A stretch of 62,902 nucleotides of DNA from the NCBI GenBank assembly GCA_013202295.1, contig JABMRT010000268.1:1-62902 (forward strand), written 5' to 3'. A model generated the notes under the pieces. It was given only the letters and a program-made list of their open reading frames with translations, was not told the origin of the DNA and ran no database searches. The stretch comes from Candidatus Zhuqueibacterota bacterium. Lineage in GTDB: Bacteria; Zhuqueibacterota; QNDG01; JABMRT01. Both the position numbers and the translations under genes were made by a program. The stretch's first letter is position 1, and each line of letters begins with the position of its first letter. Shown piece after piece: positions 46,164-53,670 of this stretch.

Positions 46164-48212
46164 TTGCCAGAGAGTAAAACAAAAATCCGGATTGCACTAA
46201 TTTTGTGGAGTCTTTCTGCTATCGTCGGTGCATCTGTTATCGAATCCGTTATTACGGATAAAGCTCGATACTCTCCTGGCGAGACTGTTAGGTTTAGTGT
46301 GCAGTTTGATGAAGATATAGCAGGTGCATCTCTGTACATTTCATATTATTACATGAATGATGAAGTAAACAGTCAGACTCTGACTATTGATACCCATCCC
46401 TTCACTTGGCAGTGGCAGCCACCGCAAACGGATTACAGAGGCTATCTCACCGAGATCGTACTTCAGAACGGTGTTGAAAAACCGGATACAGTTACGATTG
46501 CTATTGATCTCTCTTCGGATTGGTCGAAATTTCCTCGATATGGCTTTTTGTCCAAGTATTCTTACCTGAGCACTTCTCAAATTGAAGGGATCATTGAGAA
46601 GCTGAACCGCTATCACATCAATGGTCTTCAATTTTACGACTGGCATTACAAACATCATATGCCATTGAAGGGAAAACCTGAAAATCCGGCATCGACATGG
46701 AATGACATTGCCAACCGCATAAATTATTTTTCAACTGTCACCGGCTTTATTGAGGCAGCGCACGCACGAAACATGATGGCCCTGTCGTACAATTTGCTGT
46801 ATGGAGCATATGAGGATGCGGCCCTGGATGGTGTGCAGAACTATTGGCGGCTGTTCCGGGATCAAAATCACCGTCAACCCGATTTTCATGATTTGCCTTC
46901 TTCCTGGGCCAGTGATATTTATCTCATTGATCCATCCAATCCAGAGTGGGTGGATTATATCATCGGACAAACACAGGATGCACTGGGTGTGTTTGCATTT
47001 GACGGATGGCATATTGATCAGTTGGGGGACAGGGGCACACTGTATGACCATACAGGGCAGAACGTGTTTTTGCCGGATACTTATTATCCGTTTATTCACG
47101 AAGTAAAAAATACGCTTAATACATCACTGGTCATAAACGCCGTCAATCAATACGGTCAATCCGAGATTGCAGAAAGTCCGGTTGATTTTCTCTACACAGA
47201 AGTTTGGTCGCCAAACGACAGCTATAATACGCTTGTATCCATCATTCTACAAAACAATTCATGGTCAAATGGAAATTTGGCAACGGTGCTTGCCGCCTAT
47301 GTCAATAAACCTCAATCCACACAGCCGGGGCTGTTCAATGCGCCCGGTGTTCTTCTGACCGATGCTGTGATTTTTGCCGCGGGAGGTGCACACCTCGAGC
47401 TAGGTGAGCACATGCTGGCGAACGAATATTTTCCCAACGACAATTTACAGATGCCAGGTGGGCTGGATGAACAGCTTATCGGTTATTATGATTTTTTGGT
47501 GGCCTACCAAAACCTGTTACGCGATGGTGGTGATTTCACACAGGATTACTTGCAATCCGAAGGGGATGTGTCTATCCGGAATACGCTGCGTAAAGGCAGC
47601 ATCTGGAGTTTTTCAAAAATGGTGGAAAACACTCAAATATTTCATATGATCAATTTTGAAAATGCCACAACCTTGAATTGGAGAGATGATGACGGAGACC
47701 AGCCTGAACCGGATATGTTAAGAGATATTCAAGTTTTCTTCACAGCTTCCGAAGAAGTTAACTCGCTCTGGCTGGCATCGCCGGACATCGGAGGTGGTGT
47801 TGCGCAGGATCTCACATTCCAGCAGGACGGTGATATGGTCTGGTTTACTGTTCCAACGTTGAAGTACTGGAATATGGTGGTTGCTAACTATGGGCCAGTA
47901 TCTCGTGTGGAGAATGAAAAATCCGCTCTGCATCCAAAGTTTATCTTTAAAGGAAATTATCCAAATCCATTTAATCAATCAACAAAACTCCAGTTTGATC
48001 TGTCGAATGATGTTGATGTCACTTTGAGAATATATGATATACGAGGTCGTGAAATCGATACGCTTGTGGATAACAATATGCCAGCTGGATTTAATGAGGT
48101 CGTATGGGATGGTTTGAATAGGTATAACAATCCGATTTTGTCAGGAGTGTATATCGTTAGAATTATTGCGGGTGAGAATATAGCTGTGAGTAAAATGATC
48201 TTGATGAAATAA
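46164..48212 (+). CDS. GH66 dextranase / cycloisomaltooligosaccharide glucanotransferase-like enzyme
   Basis: 682 residues from TTG 46164 (AGGAAAA upstream). Signal peptide to about 25. An N-terminal Ig-like domain (about 27-115; ARYSPGETVRFSVQF) precedes the GH66 TIM barrel (about 120-480) with YHINGLQFYDWHYKHH, nucleophile Asp285 in FDGWHIDQLGD and acid/base Glu346 in FLYTEVWS, both in family-typical places. A C-terminal sandwich leads to the sorting module (GNYPNPFNQSTKLQF, ending SKMILMK). GH66 acts on alpha-1,6-glucan (dextran). No CBM35 insertion, as needed by cyclising members, is evident, so dextranase is favoured. Confidence 0.88.
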   Translation: MPESKTKIRIALILWSLSAIVGASVIESVITDKARYSPGETVRFSVQFDEDIAGASLYISYYYMNDEVNSQTLTIDTHPFTWQWQPPQTDYRGYLTEIVLQNGVEKPDTVTIAIDLSSDWSKFPRYGFLSKYSYLSTSQIEGIIEKLNRYHINGLQFYDWHYKHHMPLKGKPENPASTWNDIANRINYFSTVTGFIEAAHARNMMALSYNLLYGAYEDAALDGVQNYWRLFRDQNHRQPDFHDLPSSWASDIYLIDPSNPEWVDYIIGQTQDALGVFAFDGWHIDQLGDRGTLYDHTGQNVFLPDTYYPFIHEVKNTLNTSLVINAVNQYGQSEIAESPVDFLYTEVWSPNDSYNTLVSIILQNNSWSNGNLATVLAAYVNKPQSTQPGLFNAPGVLLTDAVIFAAGGAHLELGEHMLANEYFPNDNLQMPGGLDEQLIGYYDFLVAYQNLLRDGGDFTQDYLQSEGDVSIRNTLRKGSIWSFSKMVENTQIFHMINFENATTLNWRDDDGDQPEPDMLRDIQVFFTASEEVNSLWLASPDIGGGVAQDLTFQQDGDMVWFTVPTLKYWNMVVANYGPVSRVENEKSALHPKFIFKGNYPNPFNQSTKLQFDLSNDVDVTLRIYDIRGREIDTLVDNNMPAGFNEVVWDGLNRYNNPILSGVYIVRIIAGENIAVSKMILMK

Positions 48213-48267
48213 AAATAGTGTTTCAATTGACAATTCTGATATGTCACATAAAAAAAAGGATTGAATT

Positions 48268-49701
48268 ATGAAATCTGAAGGCAAAAAGTCGTCTCAGAAT
48301 CAAATGAATCCCTTATCAAGACGTCAGTTTTTAAACAAGACGGGATCAGCCGTGGCTGCTGCCACCTTGGTTCCCCGGCATGTATTGGGCGGTGCTGGAT
48401 TTACTCCACCAAGCGACAAACTCAACGTGGCCATGATTGGTGTGGGGGGCCAGGGCATGCAAAACACAAAGAACCTGCTACAGCAGAATGATGTGCAGAT
48501 TGTCGCGATCGCAGACACTGCAGAATGGGCCGATTATAGCCGTTTCTATCATGAAGAGCCCGGAGGGAGGAAACCCACCTATGACCGAATCAGCAGACAT
48601 TATGCAAGCAATCCGGCCACAGCAGAATATCATGAATGCAGGGTATACGTTGATTATCGCAGGATGCTGGATCAGGAAAAGGATTATGATGCTGTCGTGA
48701 TATCCACACCGGATCATACGCATGCCATTACCGCCATGGCCGCGATTGATAGAAAAAAACATGTTTACATTGAAAAACCACTGGCTCGTACGATTTCGGA
48801 AGTGAGAAAGTTAACAGAGGCTGCCGAAAAAGCAGGGATCGTGACCCAGCTTGGACATCAGGGGCATGGGGATGAAGGCATACGGCTGACCCGTGAATGG
48901 ATTCAGGATGGTGTTATCGGGCCGGTCACCGAAGTACACGCTTGGAGCAATGGACCGAATCGGTCCGCTTCAGGGCGACCGGCTGATCAGCCTCCGATAC
49001 CCAAAGATTTGGATTGGGATTTGTGGATTGGCCCTGCACCTTATAGACCTTATCATCCTGAATACACGCCTTGCGGCTGGCGGTATTACTGGGACTTCGG
49101 GACATCAAAGATCGGAGATATGGGATCCCACAATATGGATCCGGCTTTCTTCGCATTGGACCTTGGATATCCAGAATGGGTGGAAGCCCGCTCTGCCTGG
49201 GGCGATCGTGTAAAAAGGCCTTATGTATCTATCGTTCATTATCAGTTTCCTGCGCGGGGAAATCAACCCCCTGTACGGCTAATCTGGTACGAAGGCTTGA
49301 TGCCTCCGCGCCCAGAGGAACTGGAACCAGGACGTGATTTATCAGGGAATGGAAATGGTATTTTGTTTGTTGGTGAAAAAGGAAAAATTATGTGCCCGGG
49401 TTGGGCCGGTAATCCACGACTCATTCCTGAAAGTAAGATGAAAGAATATTCAAGACCACCGAAAACATTACCCCGTGTGGGAGGCATTTATCGCGACTGG
49501 ATAAACGCTTGCATGACCGGGGGAAAAGCCAGTTCAGACTGGAGCTATTCGGGTCCTTTCATCGAAGCCATTCTATCCGGTGTAGTAGCAATGCGGATAG
49601 AAAAAAAATTATATTGGGATTGGACAAGTATGAAAGTGACTAACCATCCTGATGCCGAGCAATATATTTTTCCTGAGTATCAGAATGGCTGGAAACTATA
49701 A
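48268..49701 (+). CDS. Tat-exported Gfo/Idh/MocA-family oxidoreductase
   Basis: 477 residues. Twin-arginine signal (SRRQFLNKTG, about 17-26, then an Ala-rich core). NAD-binding Rossmann fold with GVGGQGMQN (about 57-65) and the family EKP motif (HVYIEKPLAR, near 168), then the C-terminal alpha/beta domain. Tat export implies cofactor loading in the cytoplasm and work in the periplasm. Followed by a DUF1080 protein and a ThuA-like protein, which matches the published gene set for oxidising a glycoside C3 to a 3-keto sugar before cleavage. This enzyme would be the oxidising step. Substrate sugar unknown. Confidence 0.88.
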   Translation: MKSEGKKSSQNQMNPLSRRQFLNKTGSAVAAATLVPRHVLGGAGFTPPSDKLNVAMIGVGGQGMQNTKNLLQQNDVQIVAIADTAEWADYSRFYHEEPGGRKPTYDRISRHYASNPATAEYHECRVYVDYRRMLDQEKDYDAVVISTPDHTHAITAMAAIDRKKHVYIEKPLARTISEVRKLTEAAEKAGIVTQLGHQGHGDEGIRLTREWIQDGVIGPVTEVHAWSNGPNRSASGRPADQPPIPKDLDWDLWIGPAPYRPYHPEYTPCGWRYYWDFGTSKIGDMGSHNMDPAFFALDLGYPEWVEARSAWGDRVKRPYVSIVHYQFPARGNQPPVRLIWYEGLMPPRPEELEPGRDLSGNGNGILFVGEKGKIMCPGWAGNPRLIPESKMKEYSRPPKTLPRVGGIYRDWINACMTGGKASSDWSYSGPFIEAILSGVVAMRIEKKLYWDWTSMKVTNHPDAEQYIFPEYQNGWKL

Positions 49702-49749
49702 TAAACTTAATTATCTGTCATCAAGATTATAGATTATAAGGAGGAAATG

Positions 49750-50466
49750 ATGTACAAATTTAAAACTTCAACTTTAATCCTTTTATTGTTCATTATGAGT
49801 GTTGGAATCGAATCAGGGTACAGTAAAAAAAGTGATGATCAATGGATCGATTTGTTTGATAAAGAGACACTGTCTGGCTGGTCTGTTCATAGTGGATATG
49901 GCAAATACCATGTTGAGGATGGTACTATTGTAGGCACAGCAGTCAAAGGAAGTCCCAATACATTTTTATGTACGGATAAGGAATATTGCAATTTTATTTT
50001 AGAATTTGAAGTAAAACTGGAAGATCCTGAACTTAACTCGGGAGTGCAGTTTAGAAGTAAAATCGCAAATGAAGAGAAAACATTTTGGTTCAGGGATAAT
50101 CAGGGTCAGAACAATAAACTGGTTATTCCTAAAGACAGGGTATACGGGTATCAGGCTGAAATTGCCACAGAAAAGCGCGGATCATCAGGAGGCATTTATG
50201 ACGAAGCCAGACGAGCGTTTATGTTGCAGGATGTGAGCGATGATCCGAAGGCCAGCAAAGCATTTAAAGATAAACAATGGAATACTTATAGAATTGAGTG
50301 TATTGGAAGTTCAATTAAAACTTTTATAAATGATATTCCCTGTGCTGATCTCCAAGACTCAATGACACAATGTGGTGTGATCGGTTTACAGGTTCATGAT
50401 GTGGGTGATGATCCCACACCCTATCAGGTTCGCTGGCGAAACATCAGAATTAAACCAATGGATTAA
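49750..50466 (+). CDS. DUF1080 / 3-keto-disaccharide hydrolase-domain protein
   Basis: 238 residues from ATG 49750 (AAGGAGG at 5 bases; ATG 49747 is too close). Signal peptide to about 22. A single LamG-like jelly-roll of the DUF1080 family: WIDLFDKETLSGWSVHSG, WHVEDGTI-type strand (YHVEDGTIVG), CNFILEFEVKL, NSGVQFRS, YGYQAEI, WNTYRIECIGSSIKTFIND and VRWRNIRIK. In this family some members cleave 3-keto glycosides by elimination rather than hydrolysis. It lies between the oxidoreductase and ThuA-like genes, so cleavage of the oxidised sugar is the likely job. Confidence 0.87.
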   Translation: MYKFKTSTLILLLFIMSVGIESGYSKKSDDQWIDLFDKETLSGWSVHSGYGKYHVEDGTIVGTAVKGSPNTFLCTDKEYCNFILEFEVKLEDPELNSGVQFRSKIANEEKTFWFRDNQGQNNKLVIPKDRVYGYQAEIATEKRGSSGGIYDEARRAFMLQDVSDDPKASKAFKDKQWNTYRIECIGSSIKTFINDIPCADLQDSMTQCGVIGLQVHDVGDDPTPYQVRWRNIRIKPMD

Positions 50467-50517
50467 TATCCTATACAGTCGAAAGAGCGATATCCAAATT
50501 AAAAAGGAGTGACAAGA

Positions 50518-51291
50518 ATGAAAACGAACAGAATGATATTTGGTATCCTCATTTTATTCGGTGCATTCAATCTTGAAGCCCAAACCGATAATCAATTTGA
50601 TGTGCTGGTCTATGCCGCTCCAGATTTCTGGCACGGTCCCGCCATACCGACTGCAATTCAATCATTGGAGAAAATGGCAGAAAAATATCAGTTTGGACTT
50701 ACCTGGACACAGGATAATAAAATTTTCAACGAAGAGAAGTTCTTTAATTTTGCTGCAATCGTTTTTTTAAATTCTAATGCAGATGATTTTAGTGAAATAC
50801 AAAAAGTTAACTTTGAAAAATATATCGCCAACGGTGGCGGGTTTGTTGGCATTCATGCTGCTTCGGTAACGGACAAAAAATGGACATGGTACACTCAACT
50901 CGTGGGTCGCGTGTTCAGCGAACATCCAGAAGTCCAGTTTGGCGTTCTGCGGGTGCTCGATAAAAAATTCCCGGCAACCATGCATTTACCCGATCAATGG
51001 CTATGGTCTGATGAATGGTACACGTTTGAAACAGAACCATTGGCAAATTCTCTAAATGTACTGATGACAGTAGATGAATCAACCTATGATCCGAAGAAGG
51101 ACTGGGGGCGCGGGGAGATGAAAGGTATGGGAGATTTCCATCCGATTGCCTGGTATCAGGAATTTAATGGCGGTCGTTCATTTTATACGGCTTTGGGACA
51201 TATGCCTGGATTATATTTGGATGAAATATTTCTTGCACACATTGTAGGCGGGATTTATTGGGCTGCGACTGGAAAGGGGATCTGTAATTAG
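50518..51291 (+). CDS. ThuA-like domain protein (periplasmic)
   Basis: 257 residues from ATG 50518 (AAGGAG 8 bases upstream; GTG 50509 rejected because it overlaps the site). Signal peptide to about 22 (NLEAQ). ThuA/glutamine-amidotransferase-like fold: FDVLVYAAPDFWHG, AIVFLNSNAD, GGGFVGIHAASVT, WYTQLVGRVFSEHP, PIAWYQEFNGGRSFYTALGH and a terminal HIVGGIYWAA. The typical catalytic Cys of amidotransferases is absent, as in ThuA. ThuA proteins act with ThuB-type oxidoreductases on trehalose and related 3-keto sugars. It forms a trio with the two genes before it. Confidence 0.88.
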   Translation: MKTNRMIFGILILFGAFNLEAQTDNQFDVLVYAAPDFWHGPAIPTAIQSLEKMAEKYQFGLTWTQDNKIFNEEKFFNFAAIVFLNSNADDFSEIQKVNFEKYIANGGGFVGIHAASVTDKKWTWYTQLVGRVFSEHPEVQFGVLRVLDKKFPATMHLPDQWLWSDEWYTFETEPLANSLNVLMTVDESTYDPKKDWGRGEMKGMGDFHPIAWYQEFNGGRSFYTALGHMPGLYLDEIFLAHIVGGIYWAATGKGICN

Positions 51292-51332
51292 GATTTAAGT
51301 ATGAGCCAGTATCCAGCCATTTCGGCCTTTAG

Positions 51333-51416
51333 GTGAAATTCCTCAATGCAGTAAAAAGTAAAGAAGATTATGATCCCCAGCATGTGATGCTCGATTTGAA
51401 GCGGTTGCCTCGATAG
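51333..51416 (+). pseudogene. Possible remnant of a Gfo/Idh/MocA C-terminus
   Basis: In the 158-base gap after the ThuA-like gene the frame from GTG 51333 to TAG 51414 reads VKFLNAVKSKEDYDPQHV and then LDLKRLPR. The FLNAVKSKED part resembles the (D)FL(D/N)AVKSR(K/E) stretch near the C-terminus of Gfo/Idh/MocA oxidoreductases. A stop precedes it, and nothing recognisable lies upstream. It may be a scrap of a lost second oxidoreductase. Chance similarity over so few residues cannot be excluded. Confidence 0.3.
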
Positions 51417-51449
51417 ACAGCGTGAAACAGATTAATCCGAGGAGAAGAT

Positions 51450-52301
51450 ATGAGGATTCAGTATTCCGAGGTTCGAGTTTTTTGCCTGCTGCTTATTATG
51501 GGATTAACGGCAGGATTGGCATTGGCCCAGTATGAAGTGAAATCTTTGGATCTGGATGAAAAACCGTTTCCCTGGCCTGAGGGGAAAATATGTGCGATCA
51601 GTCTGACTTTTGATGATGCCCGTCTCAGTCAGATCGATTCCGGTATTCCACTGCTCGATCGGTATGATATTAAAGCGACTTTCTATATATCTCCAGATGA
51701 TTTAAAAAAACGGCTCGATGGATGGAAAAAGGCCGTGGCAAACGGTCATGAAATCGGGAACCATACGATGAATCATCCCTGTACGGGTAATTACGCATTC
51801 GCCCGGCACAAGGCTCTTGAAGACTACTCCCTGAAAAAAATGGCAAAAGAGCTGGATGATGCCAACACCTTAATAACTTCCCTTCTGGATGTGCAACCCA
51901 AATCATTTGCCTATCCCTGCGGGCAGACATTTGTAGGCCGCGGTACGGAAACGGGTAGTTATGTGCCGCTCGTTGCAAAGTGGTTCCTCACCGGACGCAA
52001 GTGGCTGAACGAAGATTCCAATGATCCCTGGTTCTGTGATATGGCGCAGCTTCTTGCCATGGAAGCGGATAACAAATCCTTCGAACAATTGCTCGATCTG
52101 ATCCAGAAAGTCAAGGAAGAGGGGCGCTGGCTCATCCTGGCTGGCCATGAGATGGGCGAATCCGGTTTTCAAACAACCTATCTCAAAACACTTGAGCAGT
52201 TTTGCGAGTACGCTAATAATCCAGAAAATGGTATCTGGATTGACACGGTGGGTAATGTGGCAGCCTACATACTCGTACGACGAAAACTGGGGAAGGAGTG
52301 A
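51450..52301 (+). CDS. Polysaccharide deacetylase (CE4, NodB-like), secreted
   Basis: 283 residues, signal peptide to about residue 26 (ALAQ); GAGGAG-type site upstream. NodB motifs: motif 1 SLTFDDAR (catalytic Asp pair; family form TFDDG), motif 2 GHEIGNHTMNHP (metal His pair HTMNH), motif 3 FAYPCGQ (where R/Y-P-x-G is usual) and a late LILAGHEMG. CE4 enzymes remove N- or O-acetyl groups from glycans such as chitin or xylan. The stop is 3 bases from the next gene. A deacetylase here suggests the glycan carries acetyl groups. Confidence 0.86.
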   Translation: MRIQYSEVRVFCLLLIMGLTAGLALAQYEVKSLDLDEKPFPWPEGKICAISLTFDDARLSQIDSGIPLLDRYDIKATFYISPDDLKKRLDGWKKAVANGHEIGNHTMNHPCTGNYAFARHKALEDYSLKKMAKELDDANTLITSLLDVQPKSFAYPCGQTFVGRGTETGSYVPLVAKWFLTGRKWLNEDSNDPWFCDMAQLLAMEADNKSFEQLLDLIQKVKEEGRWLILAGHEMGESGFQTTYLKTLEQFCEYANNPENGIWIDTVGNVAAYILVRRKLGKE

Positions 52302-52304
52302 CAG

Positions 52305-53576
52305 ATGAAAAGTAACCTAATCTCCATTGTATTGCTGTTATTATTGATCGGAAGTGTCTATGTCACTGCCGAAGAGGGATTGTTTTGCGGTATTTCTAAA
52401 ATGGATATTACACCAACCGAACCGGTGATTATGGCCGGTTACGAGAACCGCACGGATTTATCCAAGGGCATCCACGATTCTTTGTCTGTGCGTGTGGTGG
52501 CGTTTCAATCCGGCAAAGACAAACTGGTGCTGGTGTCCACGGATGTGATTGGATTTTATAGCGGTACAGCAGAAATAATCCGACAATCCATCCTCAAGAA
52601 ATACAAGCTGGATCCATCCGAACTGTTTCTGACAGCTATTCATACACACGCGGCTCCCAGTATTACGTTAGATTTGGAAAATGGACATCCCAACAATGTG
52701 GCTTATACGAAGATTCTTCAGAAACGAATCCTTCAAACAGTTGGGGAAGCATTGAAAAACGTGAAACCTGCCGAGATCGGAACAGGTACTGGATACTCGC
52801 CGGTAGGTGTGAATCGCCGTGAAGTGTTTTATGATGAAGTAGGCAATCCACGTACCTGGATCGGGCGCAATCCCTCTGGTGTTCAGGATAAGGAGGTGCA
52901 GGTTCTCAAAATCCTTCAGGAAAAGAAATTGGCAGGTGTTCTGTTTGATTATGCCTGTCACAGCACATCCCTGGGCTGGGATAATTATCAGATCAGTGGA
53001 GATATTCATGGGCTTGCCGAACAGTTTATCGAACGCTATTTCGGAGGTGGTGTGGTCGCACCGGGATTTGCCGGAGCTTCGGGAGACATTGATCCCTGGT
53101 ATCGCGTTCTCCCAGGTTTCGACACAAAAAACGGGTGGGTTCCGGAGCCGGTGCTGATGGGTACGATGTTAGGAGAAGAGGTGATTCATGTGCTGAGGGC
53201 TATTGAATCCATGGATTGTGGAGGAGAGATCCGTTCCGATCATATATCTCTGGAACTTCCGGGGAAACCCCGTGGTGAATGGGAAACAACGATTGATCAT
53301 CCAAAAACCACGATTGATGTGACAGTGGCAAGAGTTGGGGAGGTTGCTTTTGTCGGCTTGGGTGGAGAAATACTCAGCGAAATCGGTCTGGCAATCAAGG
53401 TGGCATCACCCTTTCAACAAACGTTTATTTTCACCCATTGCAACGGTACATCCGGCTATATGGCGCCGCAGCATCGATTTATTGAACAAGGATATGAAAT
53501 CCAAAGTACACCTTTTGCGTCCACAGCTGCAAATATGTTGGTGAAGCAGGTAGTGAAGATGCTGCATGCGCTTTAG
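52305..53576 (+). CDS. Neutral/alkaline ceramidase-like N-domain protein
   Basis: 423 residues, ATG 52305 with AAGGAG 6 bases upstream and overlapping the CE4 end closely. Signal peptide to about 24. Ceramidase-type landmarks: GISKMDITPTEPVIMAGY, LVLVSTDVIGF, zinc site AIHTHAAPS, DYACHSTSLG and GFAGASGDIDPWYR. Full ceramidases are about 650-760 residues with a C-terminal Ig-like domain; this one is only the N-terminal catalytic part. Such short forms are common in environmental glycan loci, and their true substrate is unknown. It could cut an amide (lipid or N-acyl sugar). Confidence 0.82.
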   Translation: MKSNLISIVLLLLLIGSVYVTAEEGLFCGISKMDITPTEPVIMAGYENRTDLSKGIHDSLSVRVVAFQSGKDKLVLVSTDVIGFYSGTAEIIRQSILKKYKLDPSELFLTAIHTHAAPSITLDLENGHPNNVAYTKILQKRILQTVGEALKNVKPAEIGTGTGYSPVGVNRREVFYDEVGNPRTWIGRNPSGVQDKEVQVLKILQEKKLAGVLFDYACHSTSLGWDNYQISGDIHGLAEQFIERYFGGGVVAPGFAGASGDIDPWYRVLPGFDTKNGWVPEPVLMGTMLGEEVIHVLRAIESMDCGGEIRSDHISLELPGKPRGEWETTIDHPKTTIDVTVARVGEVAFVGLGGEILSEIGLAIKVASPFQQTFIFTHCNGTSGYMAPQHRFIEQGYEIQSTPFASTAANMLVKQVVKMLHAL

Positions 53577-53598
53577 AAATAGTACAGGAAATTGAAGA

Positions 53599-53629
53599 TC
53601 CGTCTTCGCTAAAGAACAGCTTCGGCGGA
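53599..53629. repeat. Short imperfect palindrome between ceramidase-like and GH3 genes
   Basis: TCCGTC (53599-53604) pairs with GGCGGA (53624-53629) with one G-T wobble, enclosing CTTCGCTAAAG...CTTCGG. It resembles the TTCGCTAAAGC/GGCGGACAAG interspersed palindromes found widely in uncultured bacterial genomes. It may weaken transcription between the two genes. No T-run follows. Confidence 0.35.
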
Positions 53630-53670
53630 CAAGCGGGAAACAGAAAAAGTAAATATTTATTGGAGATAAA

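Noticed and set aside
48268-51291. Possible trehalose-specific ThuAB system
   Set aside because: ThuA similarity alone does not fix the substrate; the DUF1080 partner and Tat export fit a broader 3-keto-glycoside route, so no symbol was assigned.
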